Source of the DNA: Sphingomonas citricola | Lineage (GTDB): Bacteria; Pseudomonadota; Alphaproteobacteria; Sphingomonadales; Sphingomonadaceae | Assembly: GCF_019429535.1 (NCBI RefSeq) | Contig: NZ_JAHXZM010000005.1 | Location: 186,001-250,000 of the forward strand | Length of the DNA stretch: 64,000 nt | Direction of reading: 5' to 3' | In this document: in pieces, positions 36,305 to 45,673 of the stretch | How the letters are laid out: the number at the start of each line of letters is the position of its first letter | Position numbering within the stretch: position 1 is the stretch's first letter | Notes under the pieces: model-generated | The model's database searches: none | What the model saw: the letters and a program-made list of their open reading frames with translations, nothing else | Told to the model about the DNA's origin: nothing | Position numbers and translations under genes: made by a program

Positions 36305-36380
36305 TGGTGGAGCTGAGGGGAATCGAACCCCTGACCTCTGCAGTGCGATTGCAGCGCTCTCCCATCTGAGCTACAGCCCC
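36305..36380 (-). tRNA. tRNA-Ala (anticodon CGC)
   Basis: 76 nt with encoded CCA. Acceptor stem GGGGCTG/CAGCTCC contains the G3:U70 wobble pair that identifies alanine tRNAs. Anticodon loop ATCGCAC gives CGC (reads GCG codons). D-arm AGCTCAGATGGGAGAGC and T-arm GGTTCGATTCC are normal. Confidence 0.96.
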
Positions 36381-36513
36381 GCCCGGCCCGGCCACGATGG
36401 ACCGAGCGCTGCCACTAGCGGCGTTGATCGCGCGGTGCAACAGCCTTTGCGGCAGAAATCTGGTCGGCGTCGCGAATAGATCGGTCGCGCATCGCCCGAC
36501 CGATCCAATTCCT

Positions 36514-39500
36514 TTACCGCCCCAGCAGGACGCGTGCCTGCCCCGCGATCTGCGCGAGCATCGCCGCGTTCGGCGCGGGGGCGTGGCGGGCGCGGTCGAC
36601 CACGGCCTTGAACTGTCCCACGCGCGCGGCATTGTCGGCGAGCCAGCGCGCGACTGCCTCCTCGGGCGCGCCGTTCGCGGTGCGGCCGAGGAAATCGAGC
36701 CGCAGCTGCTGGAAGTCGCGCGCGAGCCCCGCGATCAGCAACCGCTCCCACGGATCGCTCGACGTGATCCGCGCCGCGGTCGACTGCGCCCAGTCGAGCC
36801 CGAGCGCCTGACCCAGATGCGTGAACGCGCGCGCCAGCCGCGTCTCGTCGACCTGCGAGCGCCCGCCCAGATCGGCGAGCCCGACGACGCCATCCAGTTC
36901 GAACAAGCGGACGACGCGCGTGACCAGATCGGCGGGCGCGCCCGTTCCTTCGAGCGTCGCGGCGATGCGGCGGCTCTGCGCCTGCGCCTCGTCGAGCAGC
37001 AGATCGCGTGCAGCGGCGTCGAGGTGTGCGATCCCCTGCCCCAACCGCTCGAGCACCGCCGAGGGCATCGTGCCCGGAGCCTCGACGCGGAGCAGGTCTG
37101 CGACGTGCGAGCGCGTCGCGACCGCGACCTCGTCGAACAGCGCGTAACGCGCCGCCTCGGGCATCGCGGTCTGCTCGATCTCGCGCCACAATTCGGCGAG
37201 GCCGAACTGTCGCTCGGCGACGACGAACATCGCCGCAATGTCGGCGAGGGTCGCGCCTTCTTCCTCCGCGAGTTCGAACGGATGGAGGATGCCGATCCGG
37301 TTGACAATTCGGTTGGCGAGCTTGGTCGCGACGATCTCACCGCGGAGCCGATGCTGATCGATCGCGTCCGCGAACCGTTCCTGCATCGCGTGCGGGAAAG
37401 CGGCGTGGAGGTCGGGCAGCAGCGCGGGATCGTTGCCGAGCGCGCTGCCCTCGATCGCGTCCTGCAACGCGAGCTTGGCGGTCGCGAGCAGCACCGCGAG
37501 TTCGGGGCGCGTCAAGCCCCGCCCGTCGACGCCGCGACGCAGGAAGTCGACGTTGGAGGCGAGCCCCTCGACCTTGCGATCGAGCCGTCCGGCCTCCTCG
37601 AACACTTCCATCACGCGGACGTAGCTCGGCACCGCTTGCGCGGCGTCGTTGCCCGATCCTTCGGCGATCGACAGCGCCAGCGTCTGGAGGCGGTTGTCCT
37701 CCAGCACCAGATGCGCGACGTCGTCGGTCATGCTGGCGAGCAGCGCGTTGCGGTCCTCGTAGCCGAGCCGCCCCTCGGTCATCTCACGATTCAACGCGAT
37801 CTTGATGTTGACCTCGTTGTCCGAGCAATCGACGCCGGCCGAATTGTCGATGAAGTCGGTGTTGATGCGGCCCCCGCGTGCGGCGAAGGCGATGCGTGCG
37901 GCCTGCGTCACGCCCAGGTTCGCACCCTCGCCGATCGCGATCGCGCGCAATTCCTCCGCATCGACGCGCTGGCGATCGTTGGCAGGATCACCGACCGTCG
38001 CGTTATTCTCCGCCGCGGCCTTCACGTAGGTGCCGATGCCGCCGAACCAGATCAGGTCGACCGGCGACTTCAGGATCGCGGCGATCAACAGCGACGGCTC
38101 CATCTCGCCCGCGGGGATATCGAGCGCGGCGGCAACTTGCGGAGTGATCGTGATCGACTTGGCCGCGCGGCTGTGGACGCCGCCGCCCGCCGACACGGGG
38201 GCGGAATAATCCGCCCAGCTCGACCGGGGCAGCGCGAACATCCGCGCGCGTTCGTTCCAGCTCGTCTCGGGATCGGGGTTGGGGTCGAGGAAGATGTGGC
38301 GATGGTCGAACGCGGCGACCAGCTTGATCGCCTTGGACAAGAGCATGCCGTTGCCGAACACGTCACCCGACATGTCGCCGCAGCCGACGACGCGGATCGG
38401 TTGCGACTGCACGTCGACCCCGCGTTCGGCGAAGTGGCGCTGGACCGAAACCCACGCGCCCTTGGCGGTGATGCCCATCGCCTTGTGATCGTAACCGACG
38501 CTGCCGCCGCTGGCGAAGGCATCGCCCAGCCAGAAGTCACGCTCCAGCGCCAGCGCATTGGCAACGTCGCTGAACGTCGCGGTGCCCTTGTCAGCTGCGA
38601 CGACGAAATACGGATCCTCGCCGTCGCGGATCACCACGCCCTGCGGATGCACCACGCCGGTGCCGACGATATTATCGGTGATCGACAACAATGTGCGGAT
38701 GAAGATGCGATACGCCTCGGTGCCTTCCGCCAGCCACGCGTCTCGGTTCGCAGGCGACGGCAGCTGCTTGGCGTAGAAGCCGCCCTTCGCGCCGGTCGGC
38801 ACGATCACCGCGTTCTTGACGCGCTGCGCCTTCATCAGCCCGAGGATCTCGGTGCGGAAGTCGTCGCGGCGGTCGGACCAGCGCAGGCCACCGCGCGCAA
38901 CGGGTCCGGCGCGCAGGTGGATGCCCTCGACGCGCGGGGAATAGACCCACACCTCGCGCCACGGCAGCGGCTTCGGCAGCCCCGGCACAAGGGCGCTGTC
39001 GAGCTTGAAGGCGAGCGCCTCCTCGGCTGCGGGCGTGAAGGCGTTGGTGCGCAGCGTCGCGTCGATCACCGCGCGGAAGGCGCGCAGGATGCGATCGTCG
39101 TCGATCCCCGTCACCGCGTCGAGCGCCGCGGTGATCTCGCCGTCGCTCTCACCCGCGTCGCCGGTGAACGACGGATCGTGAAGCGCGTGGAAGCGCGCGA
39201 TCAGCATGCGCGCGAGCCCGGCGTTGCGCGCCAGCGTCTCGACCACGGTCGACATCGTGTAGGTCAGCCCCGCCTGGCGGAGGTAGCGGTACCAGGCGCG
39301 GAACAGCACGGTCGCACTCGGCGACAGCCCGGCCGCGACGACGAGGCTGTTGAATGCGTCATTCTCGGCGGTACCGCGCAGCGCGGCCGCGATCGCTGCC
39401 TCGAGCACGCGGGGTTCATGATCGAACGCCGCGTCGGGCGCCTCGACGACGAAGTCGTGGACGAAGGCGTTCTCCGCCTCGCGCAGCCGCGTTGGCAGTT

Positions 39501-41181
39501 CGCCGATCACGCGGAAGCCGAAATTTTCCAGCACCGGCACCGCGTCCGACAGCGCCAACGCGCCGTTCAGCTTGTAGATCTTGAGCCGGTGATCCTCACC
39601 CGCGACGGTCGGATACAGATGAACCTGCCGGTCGCCCTCGCCGTCCAGTTGCGACAAGCGCACGATGTCCTGCGCGGCCTCGTCCGCGCTCTGCACGTTG
39701 CGGTAATTGGGCGGGAAGGCCGCGGCCCAGCGCAGCGCGAGCCGCGCGGCGCGCGGCGGGGGCATCCGCTCGGCCAGCGCCGCCTCGACATCGGGCACCC
39801 AGCCGCGCACCATCCGCGCGAGCCGCTGGTCGAGCGGGTCGGCGTCGGGCACGCGCCCGCCCTCGCGCAGGTCGAGCGTGAAGCGCAGCAACGCGATCAC
39901 CTGATCCTCGAGGCTGATCGACCAGTTGATGACGCGCCCGCCCGCGGCCTCGGCCAGCATGTCGCCGATCGCGACGCGGCGCGCGGTGGTCACGTCGTCG
40001 CGCGGCAGCCACACGAACGCGAAGAGGTGACGCGCGAGCGGCGAACGCACCAGCACCAGCTTGGGGCGCGGGCGGTCGGCAAGACTCATCGCGGTCAGCG
40101 CGAGCTGCTCCACTGCCGCGGGTTCGACCGCGGTGAGCAGGTCGTGCGGCAGCGATGCGAGCGCGTGCATCAGCGCCTTGCCGGTGTGACCGGCGGGATC
40201 GAAACCGAACTTGCCCTCGAACTCCGCCAACCGCTGCCGCAGCACCGGCACGCTGCGCGGGGGCGCGTTGAGCGCGGCCGAGGTCCACAATCCGGCGGTG
40301 ATCGACAGCCCGATGACGCGTCCGGCCTGCATGACGGGGACGACCAGCAGGTCAAGCGGCACGCGGCGGTGGACCGGCGAAATGAGGCTCGACTTCAGCA
40401 GCAGCGGCGCCTTGTTGCCTGCCTGGAACCACTCGATCGCGAGGTGGCGCGAGCGGTCGGCGAGGAACGGCACGCCATGCTCGTTGCGCATGATGCCGAG
40501 CGCACCGGCGAGATCGTCGCCGTCGCTGACGCTCCAGCGCTGATGCCCCAGAAGCGTGAAGTGGCGGTCGAGGAACCAGCGCAGCAGGCTTGCACCCTCC
40601 GCGTCGCCGCCGGTGTCGTCGAGCGTGCCCGCATCGTGCGCGAGCGCTGCCTGCATCGCGCGCCAGTCGCGCGTCGCGGCGCGCACGTCGGCGAGGACCG
40701 AGGCGAGCTCCTCGACCAGCTCGCGCCGGTCGCGCGCGTCGGCGCGGTCCATCTCGATGTAGATCATCGATTCGCGCGCACCACCGGCCGCGTCGATCGC
40801 GGTCAGCGTGCCGTCGGCGTTGCGCGTGACCTGGACAACGGGATGGATGATCCGCTCGATCGCGATGTCGCGCGCGCCGATCGCACCCGCGATCGAATCA
40901 ACGAGGAACGGCATGTCGTCGTTGACGATCGCGACGCGCATCTGGCGCGGGCCACCGTCACCCGGCAGCGGCTCGAGCGCGATTGCGGGGGTGCCGGGTG
41001 TGCGGGTCGCGCCGGTTTCGATCAGGAATTCGGCCGCACTCGCCTGCTCGGCCGCCGAAAAATCTAGCAACTCGTCGGGCAATGCACCGTGGGTAAGACG
41101 CGCCGCCAACGTGTCAGACAGTATCATCTGTAACTTCCTCGCCATGACCGCGGCTATGCGCTCGTCGCGATCATAGCTCAA
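36514..41181 (-). CDS. NAD-specific glutamate dehydrogenase, large (GDH-180 type)
   Basis: 1,555 residues. It oxidatively deaminates glutamate to 2-oxoglutarate with NAD. The long N-terminal half holds ACT-like regulatory regions. The catalytic core (~760-1200) has the glutamate-binding SPRVEGIHLRAGPVARGGLRWSDR (split) and KGGFYAKQLP, and then VSVQRHFAERGVD, GCGDMSGDVFGNGML (NAD-binding) and IWFGGIGTYVK. A ~350-residue C-terminal helical domain completes the length normal for this class, known from Streptomyces, Pseudomonas and Caulobacter. The start shown is a TTG; an in-frame ATG at 41145 (MARKLQ) is about as likely. Divergent function in cell-cycle control is known in Caulobacter, not shown here. 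Confidence 0.93.
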   Translation of the reverse strand: MSYDRDERIAAVMARKLQMILSDTLAARLTHGALPDELLDFSAAEQASAAEFLIETGATRTPGTPAIALEPLPGDGGPRQMRVAIVNDDMPFLVDSIAGAIGARDIAIERIIHPVVQVTRNADGTLTAIDAAGGARESMIYIEMDRADARDRRELVEELASVLADVRAATRDWRAMQAALAHDAGTLDDTGGDAEGASLLRWFLDRHFTLLGHQRWSVSDGDDLAGALGIMRNEHGVPFLADRSRHLAIEWFQAGNKAPLLLKSSLISPVHRRVPLDLLVVPVMQAGRVIGLSITAGLWTSAALNAPPRSVPVLRQRLAEFEGKFGFDPAGHTGKALMHALASLPHDLLTAVEPAAVEQLALTAMSLADRPRPKLVLVRSPLARHLFAFVWLPRDDVTTARRVAIGDMLAEAAGGRVINWSISLEDQVIALLRFTLDLREGGRVPDADPLDQRLARMVRGWVPDVEAALAERMPPPRAARLALRWAAAFPPNYRNVQSADEAAQDIVRLSQLDGEGDRQVHLYPTVAGEDHRLKIYKLNGALALSDAVPVLENFGFRVIGELPTRLREAENAFVHDFVVEAPDAAFDHEPRVLEAAIAAALRGTAENDAFNSLVVAAGLSPSATVLFRAWYRYLRQAGLTYTMSTVVETLARNAGLARMLIARFHALHDPSFTGDAGESDGEITAALDAVTGIDDDRILRAFRAVIDATLRTNAFTPAAEEALAFKLDSALVPGLPKPLPWREVWVYSPRVEGIHLRAGPVARGGLRWSDRRDDFRTEILGLMKAQRVKNAVIVPTGAKGGFYAKQLPSPANRDAWLAEGTEAYRIFIRTLLSITDNIVGTGVVHPQGVVIRDGEDPYFVVAADKGTATFSDVANALALERDFWLGDAFASGGSVGYDHKAMGITAKGAWVSVQRHFAERGVDVQSQPIRVVGCGDMSGDVFGNGMLLSKAIKLVAAFDHRHIFLDPNPDPETSWNERARMFALPRSSWADYSAPVSAGGGVHSRAAKSITITPQVAAALDIPAGEMEPSLLIAAILKSPVDLIWFGGIGTYVKAAAENNATVGDPANDRQRVDAEELRAIAIGEGANLGVTQAARIAFAARGGRINTDFIDNSAGVDCSDNEVNIKIALNREMTEGRLGYEDRNALLASMTDDVAHLVLEDNRLQTLALSIAEGSGNDAAQAVPSYVRVMEVFEEAGRLDRKVEGLASNVDFLRRGVDGRGLTRPELAVLLATAKLALQDAIEGSALGNDPALLPDLHAAFPHAMQERFADAIDQHRLRGEIVATKLANRIVNRIGILHPFELAEEEGATLADIAAMFVVAERQFGLAELWREIEQTAMPEAARYALFDEVAVATRSHVADLLRVEAPGTMPSAVLERLGQGIAHLDAAARDLLLDEAQAQSRRIAATLEGTGAPADLVTRVVRLFELDGVVGLADLGGRSQVDETRLARAFTHLGQALGLDWAQSTAARITSSDPWERLLIAGLARDFQQLRLDFLGRTANGAPEEAVARWLADNAARVGQFKAVVDRARHAPAPNAAMLAQIAGQARVLLGR

Positions 41182-41236
41182 CCCCGCGCGAGACAGCGCG
41201 AGCGCGTGCCGCCCGCGTCCCCCGCACGCGGTCAGA

Positions 41237-42508
41237 TCACCGTAACCGTGCGAGGACGCGCCGCGCCAGCAGCGGCTCCGCGCTGGCGCCCACGACCTCG
41301 ATCGAACCGTCCGACGCGACGCGGCCGAGCATCACGACCGGCTCGCCCTCGCCCGCCGCGAGCCCCAGCTTATCCGCAGCGCCGATCCGGGCAAGCACGT
41401 CGCGCTCGGCGAGCAGCGCCGGTTCGCGCCGCAAGCGCGCGCGCCGGCGTGCGGCGCGCTCTTCCGCCACCATGCCGCGCACGCCGCCCGGCAGCGCCTC
41501 GATCAATCGTGCAAGCCCGCCCTCGGGCACGTCGCGGCGACGCGCGTAGGACAGCACCGCGCTCGCTTGCGCGACCGCCGCGCCGCGCCGCGCCGAAGAT
41601 TGGTCGTCGGGGGCGGCGCCAAACACCAGTCGCGCCACCGTGCCGAGCGGATCGCGTGGATGCTCGGCGAGCCCCGTCGCCGCGAGCAGATCGGCGTAAG
41701 CGAGTGGCGCGCGCTCAGCCGCGCGGGCGAAATCGTGCGCGCGGCCGAGCGCGCGATGATGCGCTGCATGACTACGCGACCGCGCAGTGCGTGCGGCCGC
41801 GGCGCTCTCGCGCGCCAGCTCGAGCCGTTCGGACAGGTCGGCGTCGGCGCTGACATGGAGCGCGGGTGCGGCACTCGGTCCGTCGGCCCATACCGGCGAC
41901 AGGTCGCTCGCGCGCGGCGCGGTGCGCACCGCCGCGGCAAGCTCGGCATCGAGCTGCGCCTGCGCGTCGCTGCTCACCATCTCCTTCCAGTTGATGACGC
42001 CGTAGATGTAATCGATCGCCGCGCCGTCGGACGAGAACGGCATCAGGATACCGCGGTAGAAGGTATTGTGCCCGCGGATGCCGACGAACTCGGCCTCGAA
42101 GCCGACCGGCGCGCGATTGGCGATGATCTGCAGATAATGATCGGTCAGGCGCGACAGCAGCGAGCGCGGCGGCACTTGCGCGATGCTGGTGATCGAATGG
42201 TCGACGCCGCATTCCACCCGCAGCGCGGTGCCCAGAAACTGGATCGCGGGGTTCTCCAGCCCGTCGCTAAAATCGAGCAGCACGCTGTGCGGCCCGAAAT
42301 CGGCGATCTGCGCCGGGTTCAGGTCGGCGATCGTCGGAAACGGCCGATCGGCGAGCAGCGACACCCAGTGATTGTAGGCGCGCACGTGCATGCGGCGCTC
42401 GTCGCTGCCGATCTTGATCTCGGGCTCACCCACGCCCCCTTGCACCGGCTCGTTGTCCTGCCTGATGCCGGTCTCACCGGCGCCATCATTGCCGCGCGCA
42501 CTGTCCAT
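41237..42508 (-). CDS. PAS_5-type domain protein of unknown function
   Basis: 423 residues, soluble. Residues ~35-180 match the alphaproteobacterial PAS_5 pattern: RRMHVRAYNHWVSLLADRPFP (split), LNPAQIADFGPHSVLLDF, LLSRLTDHYLQIIANRAPVGFEAEF and a closing strand IDYIYGVINWKEM. The C-terminal half is Ala/Arg-rich with a GLARLIEALPGG helix and a final beta segment GEPVVMLGRVASDGSIEVVG. No enzymatic output is visible, so it is probably a sensor or scaffold. The ATG at 42508 was chosen over a longer Arg-rich extension. It is the last chromosomal-type gene before tRNA-Thr. Confidence 0.72.
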   Translation of the reverse strand: MDSARGNDGAGETGIRQDNEPVQGGVGEPEIKIGSDERRMHVRAYNHWVSLLADRPFPTIADLNPAQIADFGPHSVLLDFSDGLENPAIQFLGTALRVECGVDHSITSIAQVPPRSLLSRLTDHYLQIIANRAPVGFEAEFVGIRGHNTFYRGILMPFSSDGAAIDYIYGVINWKEMVSSDAQAQLDAELAAAVRTAPRASDLSPVWADGPSAAPALHVSADADLSERLELARESAAAARTARSRSHAAHHRALGRAHDFARAAERAPLAYADLLAATGLAEHPRDPLGTVARLVFGAAPDDQSSARRGAAVAQASAVLSYARRRDVPEGGLARLIEALPGGVRGMVAEERAARRRARLRREPALLAERDVLARIGAADKLGLAAGEGEPVVMLGRVASDGSIEVVGASAEPLLARRVLARLR

Positions 42509-42723
42509 TACCCGTTCTTTCCCGACGGCGTCGCCAGCCAGCGATGCGACCCGTTTGCGCGCCGGCATGCACCCCGACGCGTAAATGCGGCGTAAACCCG
42601 GTGGTCGCCCGATCGTTCGAATGGCGCGGGACCGTGCGCGTCCGAGCCTCACGACGATCCCGCTTGCCACCCCCCGCCCCACCTGCTAAGCGCCGCGCCT
42701 CGCCCGATCAAAGGGCGCACCAG

Positions 42724-42799
42724 GCCGCTTTAGCTCAGCTGGTAGAGCATCGCATTCGTAATGCGGGGGTCACAGGTTCGAGTCCTGTAAGCGGCACCA
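42724..42799 (+). tRNA. tRNA-Thr (anticodon CGU)
   Basis: 76 nt with encoded CCA. Acceptor GCCGCTT/AAGCGGC, D-arm AGCTCAGCTGGTAGAGC, anticodon loop TTCGTAA (CGT) and T-arm CAGGTTCGAGTCCTG fold normally. Foreign-looking genes start directly after its 3' end, a common integration point for islands. Confidence 0.96.
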
Positions 42800-43289
42800 T
42801 CCTTCTTTATGTGCTTCCACGAGGAAAGCGGCGGCGGCCCAAGCTAGAAGGTGTTGGCTCGGGAACCCCGTGGGTTCCAGCTGGGGCGGCTTCTTATAGG
42901 GAACGCGACAAGGGCGCGTTCGCTGCAGCCCTCGCATCCAACATGCGAAGGCGCTGGCTAAACTGAGCGTCGGCGACCAGTTATTCTGCTCAACAAGACC
43001 CAAATGCAGAAGTTCAGGAGACCGCAAGCCAGTCCGGAAAGCGGACGCTTGTTCACCAGCTATACCGCGGTTCAGCCTGGGCAGGGATGGCCGATAGGTA
43101 GCGTCGGTGCACCTCACACCTGCAGGAGGGCAGGAGCATCAAGACAGCGCTGGCTGCCGCCGGGCAGACCACCGTGCCAGCGCGAACGCCACCCGAATAC
43201 GGTGGCAGTTGCGAGCGATGGCGGGGCGATGTTCCCTGCCCCAATCGCCCGCAGCCCACAACTGGACCGAAATGCCGGCTGGCGGGTTT
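42800..43289. other. gene-free stretch after tRNA-Thr
   Basis: I see no convincing gene here: open frames are short, antisense to one another or run into the tRNA. A small hairpin GGAACCC-CGT-GGGTTCC lies near 42873-42889. If tRNA-Thr is an attachment site, this stretch would be the left end of the inserted element. Confidence 0.5.
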
Positions 43290-43325
43290 CCCCGGCGCTG
43301 TAGCAGCCTCGGCTGCTCGCCGGGG
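43290..43325 (-). terminator. strong hairpin after the 43341-44405 gene
   Basis: CCCCGGCG (43290-43297) pairs with CGCCGGGG (43318-43325), and inside it GCAGCC (43303-43308) pairs with GGCTGC (43311-43316). The hairpin lies 15 bp past the stop codon of the leftward gene. There is no T-run, so it may be a Rho-independent-like block or an RNA-stabilising end. Confidence 0.45.
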
Positions 43326-43340
43326 ACGTTCGCGCCTTCT

Positions 43341-44405
43341 TCAGGCCGTTGCGCTGGCCGGATCTCCGCCGCCGGGCTGCTGCCCGAATATCAGGGCGCA
43401 AAGGCGGTCGTATTCGCTCGGTCTCGCGGACGCCGGATCCGAGAGGTCAGTAAGCGGACCCGGCTCGTGGCTGATCTCGGTCAGCAGGTCGGCGAAGTCG
43501 ACCTTGCCTCTCACGACCACCTCCTGATGGTCACCGGCATCACGCGTGCTCAGGGCCGTGCCGTGGAAGCAGGACATGACCTGCGCCAGCCCACCGTCGT
43601 CGGTGACGTAGGTGGTGTGCCGGATGGATGTCAGGCCGAGATGGTAGTCCCTCTCGAACTCCAGCTTCCGGTCCATGAGCCGGCGGATCGCCATGACGTC
43701 CGCCAGCGCATTCTCGGCGTCGAAGGCGGCGGGGTCCCGCCTGAACTTCAGGACGCGCCTGGCCGACGCGTTGCCGTAGAGGCACGCGAGCGTGACGGCC
43801 AGCACGGGGTGCTGCCGGCTGATCTCCAGATCGTCGGCCATCTCGACCAGCGTCGACGCGACTTCGAAGCGCCTCGGCTTTGGGATCGGCTGATGGATGT
43901 CGAAGTCGCCACCGTTGACGGCGCGCAGAAACGCGAGGTAGGCGGGACGCCCAAGCTCGACGGCAATTCGCCTCAGCTGAGTAATGTAGTCTTCCACATA
44001 CTCGTCGCGCTCAACCACTTCCGCGTGGTCGAAGAAGGACCGCGCGTGCTGGATGTCGCCGATGATCTGCGCCTTGAGATTCTCGTCGGTCCGGGTGCTC
44101 CGCGTGTCGCTGGTCTTTTCCATCAAGGCGAGCAAACAGGAGATGCGGTTCGTTGGGATGTCGAGCGCTTCCAGCCTTCCGGCCATAGCGGCCTTGCGCG
44201 GCTCGGCCGCGATCTGGGCCTTAGTCCGCTTGGTCACGTCGAGCGCGCAGATGTCGAGGAAGTGGATGGTAAGGTCGGGCGTCGTCCGCACGATCCCCCG
44301 CCGGCTACCTGGGGCGTAGGTCACGCGGAAGCCCCACGAGACTATGGGTCTTTTGACGCGGTCGACGTCGTTCGGTGTCGCCGCTCCCCGTCTTCGCTCC
44401 TCCAT
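43341..44405 (-). CDS. uncharacterised protein, possible PIN-like nuclease
   Basis: 354 residues, soluble, not confidently recognised. Features suggestive of a PIN-like fold: an early hydrophobic strand with an acid (LTIHFLDICALDV), a central helix rich in acids (DAENALADVMAIRRLMD) and a later strand ending in VTDDGGLAQV, giving the usual spacing of three to four metal-binding acids. The remainder is helical. I chose the ATG at 44405 (MEERRR); a GTG at 44441 would add 12 residues. It is the leftmost gene of the putative defence island, followed (leftwards) by a strong hairpin, and on the same strand as the HNH gene. The nuclease reading is inference only. Confidence 0.5.
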   Translation of the reverse strand: MEERRRGAATPNDVDRVKRPIVSWGFRVTYAPGSRRGIVRTTPDLTIHFLDICALDVTKRTKAQIAAEPRKAAMAGRLEALDIPTNRISCLLALMEKTSDTRSTRTDENLKAQIIGDIQHARSFFDHAEVVERDEYVEDYITQLRRIAVELGRPAYLAFLRAVNGGDFDIHQPIPKPRRFEVASTLVEMADDLEISRQHPVLAVTLACLYGNASARRVLKFRRDPAAFDAENALADVMAIRRLMDRKLEFERDYHLGLTSIRHTTYVTDDGGLAQVMSCFHGTALSTRDAGDHQEVVVRGKVDFADLLTEISHEPGPLTDLSDPASARPSEYDRLCALIFGQQPGGGDPASATA

Positions 44406-44571
44406 CTTGCTGCGACTTTCCGGCTGGCTGCCCGTCGGCACCCTGTCGCGACGCGTCGCACCTGATATAGGTGGGGTCTCGCGCGTTTGTAGGCGCGGCG
44501 GTTATCGTCGCCCTTCCGTCGAGGATTACCGGTCGATTTACGGCGGGTCGGCGGTCGGGGCGGCGCACCGC

Positions 44572-45156
44572 TTACGCGATGGGCGCGAAGCGATCCGAAT
44601 ACCTCTGCCCCGGGAACATGGCGCCGATTACGGCATCCGTCACTTGCAAAGGGGCTCGATCCCAAATGAAGTGCGCTTGCTCGATCGGCGTACCGGGGAT
44701 CTGCGCGCCTTGAGGGAAGCCCTGAATTTCTGCGAAGTTAGCCAAGATCCGGGGATCCCAATGATAGTAGATCGGTCGGCTAGGATAGGCGCGGGAAGCC
44801 CGTGCCAAGACACCGAAGAGCTCGCCGGCTATATTCAGCTTTTCTCCATCCTCGGCGTCAATCGGCTGCTGCAAATCTGGGCGCCCATTGAAGCCAAGGT
44901 GTGCTTCCTGGTGGCACTTCTTGCACAGAGTGATGCCATTGCCGGGCTGGCAGCGAGCGCTCGGCATCAGCGTTTTGCGGATGATATGATGGGCGTCGAG
45001 CTTCTCGCTGCTCGTGCAAATGAGGCAGCGGAACCGATCTCTCGACCGGACGAAATGACTCCAACGACGGTGCTTCGTCGTGTCCTTGCGGTCAAGGACG
45101 ATCGCATCGTCGAGCCGGATGAGCGCTGCATCGAGCTCCGGGATCAGCTTGTTCAT
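44572..45156 (-). CDS. HNH endonuclease
   Basis: 194 residues. The HNH/zinc module is explicit: C44-x2-C47 (RCLIC), His56-His57 (DAHHI), then GNGITLCKKCHQEAH with Cys78, Cys81, His82 and His86, matching the two-CxxC HNH type. A basic N-terminal helix (RRWSHFVRSRDRFR) precedes it. The C-terminal ~100 residues (YYHWDPRILANFAEIQGFPQG and beyond) have no known domain and may give specificity. HNH enzymes cut DNA as restriction, homing or phage packaging nucleases; beside a methyltransferase and Vsr, a restriction role is plausible but unproven. An AT-rich region just upstream (45157-45230) probably holds its promoter. Confidence 0.82.
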   Translation of the reverse strand: MNKLIPELDAALIRLDDAIVLDRKDTTKHRRWSHFVRSRDRFRCLICTSSEKLDAHHIIRKTLMPSARCQPGNGITLCKKCHQEAHLGFNGRPDLQQPIDAEDGEKLNIAGELFGVLARASRAYPSRPIYYHWDPRILANFAEIQGFPQGAQIPGTPIEQAHFIWDRAPLQVTDAVIGAMFPGQRYSDRFAPIA

Positions 45157-45673
45157 GGTGGAGACCCCAATTTTTGTTATCAGTGAACATACGCATTAGT
45201 CAGTTTTGCATCACGGCATTTTCAAGCCGTAAGTTGCGGTTCTCCCGACTTGATGCGACCCGACATACCGGATGCGTCTGATCCCCTGTCAGCTGATAGC
45301 CCCCACCGCGGGGTAGGGCACCTTTCTCAGCCCGTGCTCCCTTGTGGGCCGCCTTCGCCTCGGCCACGTTCCCTCATGGGCCGGGCCACTCACCCATTTC
45401 CGGATACGGCATCCCGCTCCCCTCTCGGTCGAGGAGCTACCCCAAAGCAGCTGCTGAGCCATCAGCGGAAACGACGAAAACTAATCCAGCTCGGCAGCGT
45501 TTCGGGCGGTGCCGGGTAATGCACGGTTGACGGGCGAGCCATGTGATGGTGTAATTCCGACCTTGGGGGGAACATGCGCGCGGAATATGAGACGACACAG
45601 GATAGCGGACCGTATCGAGGAGCGACACTCCCGACGGCACCGGTTCCGGCTCGTCCGACCGTCAGCGCGTAGC
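45157..45673. other. intergenic region between HNH and methyltransferase genes
   Basis: 517 bp. The first ~75 bp, next to the HNH start, are AT-rich and contain promoter-like sequence on the minus strand (TTGAAA near 45220 and AT-rich DNA beyond). The remainder is GC-rich without a credible gene. The open frame that continues upstream of the methyltransferase ATG lacks protein-like composition. Confidence 0.45.

Noticed and set aside
36397..41067. A 1,556-codon open frame antisense to the NAD-glutamate dehydrogenase gene
   Set aside because: It mirrors the real gene almost exactly in length, is Arg/His/Asp-rich with no domain motifs, and is the usual by-product of GC-rich codon use on the opposite strand.
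42770..43117. Leftward 115-codon open frame running into tRNA-Thr
   Set aside because: It overlaps the tRNA on the other strand, has no ribosome-binding site and no protein-like pattern.
45250..45519. 89-codon rightward open frame in the gap before the methyltransferase
   Set aside because: Pro/Ser/Arg-rich, no start signal and no recognisable motif.
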